Assembly: GCF_026125785.1 (NCBI RefSeq)
Contig: NZ_JAHCKL010000025.1
Coordinates: 1-64,000, forward strand
DNA length: 64,000 nt
From: Hydrogenophaga sp.
GTDB taxonomy: Bacteria; Pseudomonadota; Gammaproteobacteria; Burkholderiales; Burkholderiaceae_C
Direction: 5' to 3'
Below are positions 16,353 through 24,048 of this stretch, one piece after another. The first letter of the stretch is position 1; each line of letters begins with the position of its first letter. Position numbers and translations under genes: made by a program. Below the pieces are notes generated by a model, which did no database searches, was not told where the DNA came from, and worked only from the letters and a program-made list of their open reading frames with translations.

Positions 16353-16988
16353 GTGCAGGACAAACTGAAAGACGAACTGCTGATCCGCCAGATGGTGGAG
16401 CGCTGGGCCGTGTGGCGCGATGCGGGCGACTGGGAGCGCTTCGCCACGGTCTGGCACCCGCAGGGCGTGATGATGGCCACCTGGTTCCAGGGGCCGTTCG
16501 CGGACTTCATCCGTGTCACGCAGGAGGGCTGGGCCAAGGGCGTGAGCATCCTGCATTTCCTGGGCGGCTCGGCCATTGAAGTCGAAGGCGACCGCGCCAT
16601 CGCGCAGACCAAGATGACCATCTCCCAGCGTGGCATGGTCGAAGGCCGCGATGGTCCCGTGTTGTGCGACGTGGTCTGCACCGGTCGTTTCTACGACTTC
16701 GTGGTGCGCCACGAAGGCCAGTGGAAGCTGCTGCACCGCCAGCCCATCTACGAGAAGGACCGCATCGACCCGCTGGACGCCAATGCCACGCTGGTGCTGG
16801 ACCAGAAGGCCCTGGCGGAACTGCCCGAGGGCTACCGCCACCTGGCCTACATCCAGACGCGCATTGGCTACAAGGTCAAGATGGACATGCCCATGCTCAA
16901 GGGCCCCGTGGTGGAAGAGCTCTACCGCCGTGGCGCGCGCTGGCTCGCTGGCGGCGACCTGGAGCGCGAGGTGAATCCACCCGGTTGA
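16353..16988 (+). CDS. SnoaL/NTF2-like family protein
   Basis: A 211-residue protein whose first ~130 residues look like a SnoaL-like (NTF2 fold) domain. It has LLIRQMVERWAVWRDAGDWERFATVWHPQGVMMATWF, then HFLGGSAIEVEGDRAIAQTKM and FYDFVVRHEGQWKLLHRQPIYEKD. Such domains form polyketide cyclases, isomerases, dehydratases and the small subunits of ring dioxygenases. The extra ~70 C-terminal residues are not typical of the simplest members. It starts at GTG 16353 after AAGGAGACC. Its place after the YciI and Dabb genes in the catabolic run suggests an isomerase or hydrolase step, but no catalytic assignment is safe. Confidence 0.72.
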   Translation: MQDKLKDELLIRQMVERWAVWRDAGDWERFATVWHPQGVMMATWFQGPFADFIRVTQEGWAKGVSILHFLGGSAIEVEGDRAIAQTKMTISQRGMVEGRDGPVLCDVVCTGRFYDFVVRHEGQWKLLHRQPIYEKDRIDPLDANATLVLDQKALAELPEGYRHLAYIQTRIGYKVKMDMPMLKGPVVEELYRRGARWLAGGDLEREVNPPG

Positions 16989-17052
16989 GGCGATGCGGCG
17001 GGCACGGGCCGCACCCACCGTGCCAGACCACAACCACAGGAGACAAGACACC

Positions 17053-18072
17053 ATGAACGCACTCTTCACGAGGGGCGATGGGCCCGCTTTGCCCTCTCGC
17101 CGCCAACTGCTGGCGACCGTGCCCTGCGTCGCACTGGCGTCGATGGTGCCCGGCGCCGCATGGGCCCAGGCCAACTACCCCAACCGGCCCATACGTGTCA
17201 TCGTTCCGCAGCCACCGGGCGGCGGCTTCGACTTCGTGGGCCGTGCCCTGGCCGACCGCCTAGCCACGCCGCTGGGCCAGGCGGTGGTGGTGGAGAACCG
17301 CACCGGCTCGGGCACCCTGGTCGGCACCGATGCCGCCGCCAAGGCCGCGCCCGACGGCTACACGCTGCTCACCGGCTCGGTGTCCAACATGGTCCTGAAC
17401 ATGGGCCTGTACAAGAACCTGCCCTACGACAGCCTGAAAGACTTCGAACCCGTGGGGCTGGCGGTGAGCTACAGCTACACCCTGCTGGCGCGCAACGGTC
17501 TGCCGTTCAACAACCTGGCCGAGCTGGTGGCCCATGCCAAGGCGAACCCAGGCAAGCTGACCTACGCGTCCGCGGGCAACGGCTCCGGCCAGCACGTGCT
17601 CGCCGCCGCGCTGTGGAACCAGGCTGGCGTGGACATCGTGCACGTGCCCTACCGGGGCGCGCAGGCCGCCTATGCCGACCTGCTGGGCGATCGCGTGGAC
17701 CTGTTCTTCGACCTCACGCCCACCACCCGCGCGCACGTGGAGACCGGCAAGCTCAAGGCCATCGCCGTCTCCAGCGCCGCGCGCAACCCCATGCAGGCTT
17801 CGGTGCCCACCATCAACGAGTCCGGCGTGGTCAAGCTCGACCTGGAGTCCTGGTTCGGCTACTTCGCCCCGAGCAAGACCCCGCCGGATGTGCTGGAGCG
17901 CCTGCGCACCGAACTGGCCAAGGTGATAGCCTCACCCGAACTCATGGAGACCTTCCGCAAGGCCGGTGGGACCCCGATGAGCATCGGCGTTGCCGACGCG
18001 AAGGCCATGCTGGCACGCGACGTGCAACGCTGGACCGGCCTCATCCGGGCCGCCAACATCAGCCTCGACTGA
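17053..18072 (+). CDS. Bug-family (TctC) periplasmic solute-binding protein
   Basis: A 339-residue Bug/TctC binding protein. The N-terminus has RRQLLATVPCVALASMVPG, a twin-arginine-like signal, cut near AWAQA. The mature protein starts NYPNRPIRVIVPQPPGGGFDFVG and has GQAVVVENRTGSG, KNLPYDSLKDFEPVGL and the domain-crossing SAGNGSGQHV segment. It begins 64 bp after the NTF2-like gene, with an AGGAGACAAG site. It is one of three Bug proteins in the cluster and has no TctAB partner here. The ligand is probably a pathway substrate or related acid. Confidence 0.9.
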   Translation: MNALFTRGDGPALPSRRQLLATVPCVALASMVPGAAWAQANYPNRPIRVIVPQPPGGGFDFVGRALADRLATPLGQAVVVENRTGSGTLVGTDAAAKAAPDGYTLLTGSVSNMVLNMGLYKNLPYDSLKDFEPVGLAVSYSYTLLARNGLPFNNLAELVAHAKANPGKLTYASAGNGSGQHVLAAALWNQAGVDIVHVPYRGAQAAYADLLGDRVDLFFDLTPTTRAHVETGKLKAIAVSSAARNPMQASVPTINESGVVKLDLESWFGYFAPSKTPPDVLERLRTELAKVIASPELMETFRKAGGTPMSIGVADAKAMLARDVQRWTGLIRAANISLD

Positions 18073-18101
18073 TCCGTTCCTTTCTTCACTTGAACCACAC
18101 C

Positions 18102-18686
18102 ATGACCATAGACGCCCAAGCCCTGGACCAGATCTTCCTCAAGGCCCGCACCGCCAACGGCTTCATCGACAAGCCAGTGCCCGAGAGCCTCCTTCGCCAG
18201 GTGTACGACGTCGCCCGCATGGGGCCGACGTCCATGAACACCCAGCCCACGCGCTATGTCTTCCTGAACTCGGCCGCGTCGCGCGCGCGCCTGCTGCCCG
18301 CGCTCACGCCCGGCAACCTGGACAAGACGCGCGATGCGCCGGTGACCGTCATCGTGGCCACCGACACGAAGTTCTACGAGTTCATGCCCCAGGTCTGGCA
18401 CCGCGAAGGCGCAAAGGAAAACTTCGAGAACAACCCGGCGATGAGCGAAGCCACGGCCACGCGCAACGGCACGCTGGGCGGCGCCTACTTCATCATTGCC
18501 GCGCGCGCCCTGGGCCTGGACTGCGGCCCCATGAGCGGCGTGGACCTGGCCAAGGTGAATGCGGAGTTCTTCCCCGACGGCCGCTGGCGCGCCAACTTCC
18601 TCATCAACCTGGGTTACGGCGACGACAGCAAACTCTTCGACCGGAACAAGCGCCTGAGCTTCGAGCAGGCTTGCCAACTGCTCTGA
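18102..18686 (+). CDS. RutE/HadB-like nitroreductase-family oxidoreductase
   Basis: A 194-residue FMN-dependent nitroreductase-fold protein closely resembling RutE, the malonic-semialdehyde reductase of the pyrimidine Rut pathway. Shared stretches are ARTANGFIDKPVPESLLRQVYD, MGPTSMNTQPTRYVFL, PALTPGNLDKTRDAPVT, RALGLDCGPMSG and the ending LINLGYGDDSKLF with LSFEQACQLL. Members reduce semialdehydes or nitro groups with NAD(P)H. No other rut genes are present, so a semialdehyde or nitro/quinone reduction within the aromatic cluster is more likely. It lies 29 bp after the Bug gene and ends the plus-strand run before a repeat region. Confidence 0.85.
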   Translation: MTIDAQALDQIFLKARTANGFIDKPVPESLLRQVYDVARMGPTSMNTQPTRYVFLNSAASRARLLPALTPGNLDKTRDAPVTVIVATDTKFYEFMPQVWHREGAKENFENNPAMSEATATRNGTLGGAYFIIAARALGLDCGPMSGVDLAKVNAEFFPDGRWRANFLINLGYGDDSKLFDRNKRLSFEQACQLL

Positions 18687-18734
18687 CTCTGGGCGGATGA
18701 CGTCTGCCCCCAGGGCTTTGACAGTCTGACCTCG

Positions 18735-19060
18735 CGAAGGCTTCGACAGGCTCAGCCCGAACGGGAGGGGGCAGCCCGAACGGGAGGGGGGTGGCCCGAA
18801 CGGGAGCGACCCGCCCGAACGTAAGGGGCTATTCCCATGTGAGATGGAGCGCCCGCACCCCGTTCGCCCTGAGCTTGTCGAAGGGCATACACAGACAGAT
18901 CGCGCGAGGGCTTCGACAAGCTCAGCCCGAACGGGGGGGAGCGGCCCGAACGGGGGGGAGCGGCCCGAACGGGCGGGGGTGGCCCGAACGGGAGGGAGGC
19001 AGCCCTGACGGGAGGAGTTCGGCCCGAGATGGAGAGGGCGCCACCCGAACGGCAGCGGTT
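18735..19060. repeat. Paired palindromic repeats (REP/BIME-type), array 1
   Basis: The 388-bp gap between genes holds REP-type units. A CTTCGACAGGCTCAGCCCGAACGG unit is at 18741-18765, an inverted unit at 18858-18886 and a forward unit at 18906-18935. The last two form a hairpin pair around a ~20-bp loop. Between and after them are short degenerate CCCGAACGGGNGGG tails of about 16-18 bp. No gene is visible. The array separates the convergent nitroreductase and LysR genes. Confidence 0.8.
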
Positions 19061-19074
19061 CAGCGGGGAGGGGC

Positions 19075-19962
19075 TCAGCTCGATGGCCCCATGGCGGCGC
19101 GGCGGATCACGGAGGCCATGTGCTTCACCATGGGCGAGCGGTTCGCTCCCTTTTTCCAGAGCAGGCCAGGTGTGCGGATCGGCGTCGGGTCTTCGATGGG
19201 GACCACGCGCAGGTCGGGCGAGGGCGTGACCGCGGTTTCCGCGATGATGCCGGCCAGGTCGGTCTGGCGGATCAGCTCGATCATCGGCGCGATCGAGTTG
19301 AGTTCGGCCATCACCCGAGGTTGCGCGCCTGCGGCCTCGAAGCAGTCGTCCAGCAGCTTGCGGGTGGAGAACTGCGTTGGCAGCAGCACCATGCGGCAGT
19401 GGTTGAGTTCGATCATGCGCACGCGGCGGCGCCGCGCCAGCGGGTGGGCGCTGGCCACCACCAGCCGCAGTTCCTCGTTGTAGAGCGGCTCGAACCAGAG
19501 CTCTGGCCGATCGTCCGGGCGGTAGGACACTCCCAGGTCCAGGTGGCCGCTGGCCAGGCGCCGGGCGATCAGTTCGGCCGAGAGCTCTTCCACGCTCACG
19601 CGGATGCCCGGGTGATGGCTGACGAACGACGAGACGCACAGCGGCACCAGGCGGGTGTTGAAGCTGTGCGTGGCGCCGATGCGCAGTTCGCCCACCAGCG
19701 CCTCGGGGGCCTGCCGGATCGATTGCAGGCCGCGGTCGATCTGCTGCAGCGCGGGCACCAGATGGCTGCGCAGCATCTCGCCGGCCTCGGTCAGCGCCAC
19801 GCGCTTGTGGCTGCGGTCGAACAGCACCATCCCCAGTTCTTCCTCCAGTTGCCGGATCTGGTGCGACAAGGTCGATTGCGTCACGTGCAGGCGCTCCGCC
19901 GCCCGCGTGAAGTTCTGCGTCTCGGCAACGGCATCGAAGTAGCGCAGGTGCCTGAGTTCCAT
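19075..19962 (-). CDS. LysR-family regulator divergent from second dioxygenase
   Basis: A 295-residue LysR regulator. The winged helix is MELRHLRYFDAVAETQNFT and TQSTLSHQIRQLEEELG, close to the CynR/CbbR/BenM-like branch. The effector domain includes LRIGATHSFNTRLVPL and SGHLDLGVSYRP. ATG 19962 is chosen because AGGAGA lies 5 bases upstream, while the GTG one codon earlier would be too close. It is divergent from the hydroxyquinol-type dioxygenase at 20079, so it probably senses a ring substrate or cleavage product. Its C-terminus ends against repeat array 1. Confidence 0.9.
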   Translation of the reverse strand: MELRHLRYFDAVAETQNFTRAAERLHVTQSTLSHQIRQLEEELGMVLFDRSHKRVALTEAGEMLRSHLVPALQQIDRGLQSIRQAPEALVGELRIGATHSFNTRLVPLCVSSFVSHHPGIRVSVEELSAELIARRLASGHLDLGVSYRPDDRPELWFEPLYNEELRLVVASAHPLARRRRVRMIELNHCRMVLLPTQFSTRKLLDDCFEAAGAQPRVMAELNSIAPMIELIRQTDLAGIIAETAVTPSPDLRVVPIEDPTPIRTPGLLWKKGANRSPMVKHMASVIRRAAMGPSS

Positions 19963-19986
19963 CACGTTCTCCTGATCCTCGATAGC

Positions 19987-20001
19987 ATCGATGCCGTCGA
20001 T
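19987..20001. promoter_or_regulatory. LysR-type inverted repeat upstream of second dioxygenase
   Basis: ATCGA-N5-TCGAT inverted repeat in the 116-bp divergent spacer between the LysR gene ending transcriptionally at 19075 and the dioxygenase at 20079. Further GAT/ATC-type repeats surround it. It fits the T-N11-A form of LysR sites and differs from the RAAAAGTSATTTTY sites elsewhere. Confidence 0.45.
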
Positions 20002-20078
20002 GATACCGGTCGAAATTCATCACTTCCATCGTCGAAAAACCCACCCTAGACTGCAGCCACAAAACAGGAGACACAGAC

Positions 20079-20975
20079 ATGGCTCAACACGAAGCCGCAG
20101 ACCTCACGCAGGCCGTTCTCGATCGCCTGGCGGATTGCCAGGACCCCCGTTTCAAGCAGGTGATGAGCGCGCTCATCCGCCACGCCCACGCCTTTGTGCG
20201 TGAGGTGGAGCTCACCGAGGCCGAGTGGATGACCGCCATCGGTTTTCTCACCGAGACCGGGAAGACCTGCGACGACAAGCGCCAGGAGTTCATCCTGTTG
20301 TCGGACACCCTGGGCATTTCCATGCTGGTGGTGGCCCTCAATCAGCTCAAGGCGGCGCGCGCCTTCCAGGCCCAGGGCGGTGGTGCCAGCACGCCCACGG
20401 AGGCCACGGTGCAGGGGCCTTTCTACTGGGAGGGGGCGCCCGAGCTGGAACTGGGCAGCGACATTGGCCAGAGCATGCCTGGCGAGCCCGCCTACTACCA
20501 CGGCCGCGTGACCGACACCGAGGGCCAACCCATCGCCAACTGCTGCCTGGACGTGTGGTCTGGCGATGGCGAGGGCGTGTACGACATGCAGATGGGCGAA
20601 GACGCCGGCATGCGCCTGCGTGCGCGCTTCCACACCGACGCGCAAGGCCGCTACCGCTTCTGGTCCATCAAACCGTCGTACTACCCGGTGCCCGACGACG
20701 GGCCGGTGGGTGCCATGCTGCGGCGCATGGGCCGCCACCCCAACCGCCCGGGCCACATCCACATGAAGGTGTACGCGCCAGGCCATCAGCCCGTGACCAC
20801 GCACCTCTTCGTCGCCGACAGCCCCTACCTGGACTCGGACGCGGTCTTTGGCGTGCGCAACAGCCTGATCGTGCCGTTTGCCGCGCACCCGCCTGGCGAG
20901 GCGCCCGATGGCCGCCACATGAACATCCCGTACCACAGCGCGACCTACGACTTCCGCCTGGTGCGTGCGGCCTGA
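20079..20975 (+). CDS. Hydroxyquinol 1,2-dioxygenase-type intradiol dioxygenase, second copy
   Basis: A 298-residue intradiol dioxygenase paralogous to the one at 11828. The iron ligands are Tyr168 in GVYDMQ, Tyr202 in SYYPVPDDGP, and His226/His228 in RPGHIHMK. The N-terminal dimerisation segment reads LTEAEWMTAIGFLTETGKTCDDKRQEF, almost the same as in the first copy. It has a 10-residue insertion around residues 97-106 that the first copy lacks. It starts at ATG after an ACAGGAGAC site and heads a second operon with the citryl-CoA-lyase-like, CaiB, Bug and DctP genes. The expected product is maleylacetate or a substituted form. Confidence 0.88.
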   Translation: MAQHEAADLTQAVLDRLADCQDPRFKQVMSALIRHAHAFVREVELTEAEWMTAIGFLTETGKTCDDKRQEFILLSDTLGISMLVVALNQLKAARAFQAQGGGASTPTEATVQGPFYWEGAPELELGSDIGQSMPGEPAYYHGRVTDTEGQPIANCCLDVWSGDGEGVYDMQMGEDAGMRLRARFHTDAQGRYRFWSIKPSYYPVPDDGPVGAMLRRMGRHPNRPGHIHMKVYAPGHQPVTTHLFVADSPYLDSDAVFGVRNSLIVPFAAHPPGEAPDGRHMNIPYHSATYDFRLVRAA

Positions 20976-21018
20976 GCGTGCGCACCGCGCCCTTTCTGCA
21001 ACCAACCGGAGATTTCTT

Positions 21019-21834
21019 TTGAAGATAGGCAAGGCCACCGTGCCGCAGTCGGCCATCTGTGCCTCCAACCCCGACGCCATCGTGGTGCGGGGCCAGGACC
21101 TCTGCCAGGACCTGATCGGGCAGGTGAATTTCGCCGACTACTTCTACCTGCTGCTCACCGGCCGCCGGCCCGATGCGCCGGCCAGCGCGGTGCTCAACGC
21201 CACGCTGGTGGCGATTGCCGAACACGGCCTCGTGCCCAGTGTGCAGGCGGCGCGCATGACGCTGGCCGCGGCCCCGGATGCGCTTCAGGGCGCCGTGGCT
21301 GCGGGCATCCTGGGCTGCGGCTCTGTGATCCTGGGGGCCTCGGAAACCGCGGGCCGCCTGTTCGATGAGATCGACCGCGCCGCGCCCGCGCACGGCGGCG
21401 ACATCACCGCCGCCGCGCGCGCCGTGGTGAGCGAATGGCGCGCGCGCAAGCAGGCTGTGCCCGGCTACGGGCATCCGCTGCACAAAGCGCGCGACCCACG
21501 CGTATCGGCGCTGTTCCGCGTGTCGCTGCAGGCGGGAGGTGGCCAGCGCTTCGTGCAGATCGCCGAGGCGGTGGAGACCGTGTTGCCGGAGTTGCTGGGC
21601 AAGGAGCTCAAGCTCAACGTGTCGGCGGCCATTCCCGCTGTGCTGCTGGGCGTGGGCTTTCCGCTCAACGCGCTCAAGGGCGTGCCCATGCTGGCGCGCT
21701 GCGCCGGGCTCATTGCCCACATGAGCGAGGAGCTGGAAGACCCGATCGGTTTTGCGCTGTCCTACCAGGCCACGCGCGAACAACGCTACACCGGCGTGCT
21801 CCCGGAGGGCTTCGTGCCCGACCAGAAAGTGTGA
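21019..21834 (+). CDS. Citryl-CoA lyase / citrate-synthase-family protein
   Basis: A 271-residue short member of the citrate synthase superfamily, of the type annotated as citryl-CoA lyase. Family features are GQVNFADYFYLLLTGRRP, the small-domain PGYGHPLHKARDPR with the substrate-binding His, and SAAIPAVLLGVGFPLNALKGVPMLARCAGLIAHMSEE near the C-terminus. At 271 residues it is much shorter than true citrate synthases (~430). A TTG start at 21019 sits 7 bases after CGGAG, and no ATG fits. The next gene is a CaiB-type CoA-transferase, so the pair could activate and then cleave a citrate-like or 3-hydroxy-acyl-CoA compound. The substrate is unproven. Confidence 0.8.
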   Translation: MKIGKATVPQSAICASNPDAIVVRGQDLCQDLIGQVNFADYFYLLLTGRRPDAPASAVLNATLVAIAEHGLVPSVQAARMTLAAAPDALQGAVAAGILGCGSVILGASETAGRLFDEIDRAAPAHGGDITAAARAVVSEWRARKQAVPGYGHPLHKARDPRVSALFRVSLQAGGGQRFVQIAEAVETVLPELLGKELKLNVSAAIPAVLLGVGFPLNALKGVPMLARCAGLIAHMSEELEDPIGFALSYQATREQRYTGVLPEGFVPDQKV

Positions 21835-21844
21835 AGGCTCGGCC

Positions 21845-23008
21845 ATGACCCAGGTTCTTCAAGGTCTGCGGGTGGTGGAGCACGGCACGTTCATCACCGG
21901 GCCGGCCGCTTCGATGATGCTGGCCGACATGGGCGCCGAGGTGGTGAAGGTGGAACTGCCCGGCACCGGCGATCCGTTCCGCGCTTTCAAGGGTGGGCTC
22001 TACAGCCCTCACTACCAGACCTACAACCGCAACAAGCACAGTGTGGCGCTGGACACGCGCAAACCCGAAGACCGCGACACCTTCGACCGGCTCATCGAGG
22101 GCGCGGACGTCTACATCCAGAACTTCCGCCCTGGTTTTGCCGAGCAGATCCACGCCGGCGAGGAGCGCCTGCGCGCGCTCAACGGGCGTCTGGTGTACTG
22201 CGCCATCAGCGGCTTCGGCCAGGACGGTCCGGCGGCCAGCCGCCCCAGCTACGACACGGTCGCGCAGGCCGCCAGTGGTTACCTGCGCCTGCTGGTCAAC
22301 CCGGCCAACCCGCGCGTGGTGGGGCCGGCCATTGCCGATGCCATGACCGGCTACTACGCCGCCTTTGGCATCCTGGGCGCGCTGTACGAGCGGCAGCTCA
22401 GTGGCCGCGGCCGGCGCGTGGATGTCTCGATGTTCGAGGCCATGGCGCATTTCAACCTCGACGCCTTCACGCACCTGTTCTCCGTGGGCGAGGTCATGGG
22501 GCCGTACAGCCGGCCCAGCGTGTCGCAATCCTACGTGCTCGAATGCGCCTGCGGCGGCTGGGTCGCGCTGCACATGTCCTCGCCAGAGAAGTTCTGGCAG
22601 GGTCTGGCGAACGCGATGGAGCGGCCCGACATCTTCGAGGACGAACGCTTCGCCAGCCGCCCCGGGCGCATCGCCAACCAGGATGCGCTGATCGAGCTCC
22701 TGGGCGGCATCCTCAAGGGCCGCACGCGCGACGACTGGTGCGCGCGCCTGCTGGCGCAGGATGTGCCGCACGCACCCATGTACCGCACCGACGAGGTGCC
22801 CGAGGACCCGCAGGCGCAGCACCTGCAGCTCTTCGTGGACACGCACCACCCGGTGATGGGCGCCTCGCGCACCGTGCGTTCGCCGCTGAGCTTCGACGGC
22901 CAGCGCAGCCTGGCCGTGATGCCTCCGCCGACGCTGGGCGAACACAACGCCCGCTACGCACGCGGCTGGCCCGCATCCCCATCCAACGACAACAAGGAGA
23001 CCGCATGA
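21845..23008 (+). CDS. CaiB/BaiF family (type III) CoA-transferase
   Basis: A 387-residue family III CoA-transferase. Family marks are LRVVEHGTFITGPAASMMLADMGAEVVKVE at the N-terminus, NRNKHSVALD, FRPGFAEQIHAG and PAIADAMTGYYAAFGILGAL with the catalytic Asp, then GRRVDVSMFEAM. Such enzymes move CoA between carboxylic acids through an aspartyl-CoA thioester. It begins 10 bp after the citryl-CoA-lyase-like gene, and its stop overlaps the ATG of the following Bug gene (ATGA). The pairing suggests that it activates the acid later cleaved by the lyase-like protein. Confidence 0.88.
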   Translation: MTQVLQGLRVVEHGTFITGPAASMMLADMGAEVVKVELPGTGDPFRAFKGGLYSPHYQTYNRNKHSVALDTRKPEDRDTFDRLIEGADVYIQNFRPGFAEQIHAGEERLRALNGRLVYCAISGFGQDGPAASRPSYDTVAQAASGYLRLLVNPANPRVVGPAIADAMTGYYAAFGILGALYERQLSGRGRRVDVSMFEAMAHFNLDAFTHLFSVGEVMGPYSRPSVSQSYVLECACGGWVALHMSSPEKFWQGLANAMERPDIFEDERFASRPGRIANQDALIELLGGILKGRTRDDWCARLLAQDVPHAPMYRTDEVPEDPQAQHLQLFVDTHHPVMGASRTVRSPLSFDGQRSLAVMPPPTLGEHNARYARGWPASPSNDNKETA

Positions 23009-24000
23009 ACGAATCCCGACGCCTGCTCCGCCGGCGCGATGCCATGATCACCCTCGGTGCCGCCGCCGGCAGCCTGGTGCTGCCCGCCGCCGCCCATGCC
23101 CAGGCCTATCCGGACAAGCCGGTGCGCATGGTCGTGCCCTTCGGCCCCGGCACCACCACCGACATCATCGCGCGCGTGGTGGGCGAGGGCATGGCCCGCG
23201 AACTGGGCCAGTCCATCGTGGTGGAGAACCGCGCGGGCGCGGGCGGCACCGTGGGGTCCCAACAGGTGGCACGCGGTGCGGCCGACGGCTACCAGCTTCT
23301 CATGGGCACGGTGGGTACGCACGCGATCAACGCCACGCTGTTCCGCAACCTGGCCTACGACCCACTCAAGGACTTCACGCCCCTGGCACTGGTGGGCTAC
23401 ACGCCGACGATGCTGGTGGTGTCCGGCCAGGGGCCCATCAAGACCCTCGCGGACCTCAAGGCCCGCGCGGCGCAGGGGCAGGGCGTGAGTTTCGCGTCTG
23501 CCGGCAACGGCACCTCGGGCCACCTGGCCGGCGAGCTGCTCAAGGCGCGCCTGGGCGGGCAGATGCTGCACGTGCCGTACAAGGAAGGCGGCATGGCCAT
23601 GAACGACGTGATGGGCGGCCGTGCCGACTTCATGTTCTACCACCCGGCCGCCGTGCTGCCGCACATGCAGGCCGGCCGGCTTCGCGCACTGGGCGCGTCC
23701 AGCGCGCAACGCAGCGCCGCAGCCAAGGACGTGCCGACCATCGCCGAGCAGATCGGCGCCGATTTCGATCTGGTGGCCTGGTTCATGCTGTACGCGCCCG
23801 CCGCCACGCCCGCGCCCGTCGTGGCGCGCCTGCGCCAGGTGGCGGCCAGCGCCCTCGCCAGTGCCGATGTGGCGCCCAAGCTGGCGGCGCAGGGTGTCGA
23901 GCAGAGGCCGCTCGCGCCCGACGCCATGGCCGCCTTTGGCCGTGCCGAAGTGGACAAATGGGCCGCACTCGTGCGGCAGTCCGGCGCCCAGGTCGATTGA
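23005..24000 (+). CDS. Bug-family (TctC) periplasmic solute-binding protein
   Basis: A 331-residue Bug/TctC binding protein with a signal containing RRRDAMITLGAAAGSLVLPA, cut near AHAQA. The mature start is YPDKPVRMVVPFGPGTTTDI, with GQSIVVENRAGAGGTVG, RNLAYDPLKDFTPLALVG and the SAGNGTSGHLAGEL pocket. Translation is coupled to the CaiB gene by the ATGA overlap, a firm sign that uptake and CoA activation belong together. It is the third Bug protein of the region. No membrane partner is visible. Confidence 0.9.
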   Translation: MNESRRLLRRRDAMITLGAAAGSLVLPAAAHAQAYPDKPVRMVVPFGPGTTTDIIARVVGEGMARELGQSIVVENRAGAGGTVGSQQVARGAADGYQLLMGTVGTHAINATLFRNLAYDPLKDFTPLALVGYTPTMLVVSGQGPIKTLADLKARAAQGQGVSFASAGNGTSGHLAGELLKARLGGQMLHVPYKEGGMAMNDVMGGRADFMFYHPAAVLPHMQAGRLRALGASSAQRSAAAKDVPTIAEQIGADFDLVAWFMLYAPAATPAPVVARLRQVAASALASADVAPKLAAQGVEQRPLAPDAMAAFGRAEVDKWAALVRQSGAQVD

Positions 24001-24048
24001 GTCTTTCTTCGCGTTGACGACACCCCAGACCATAACCAGGAGACAAAC

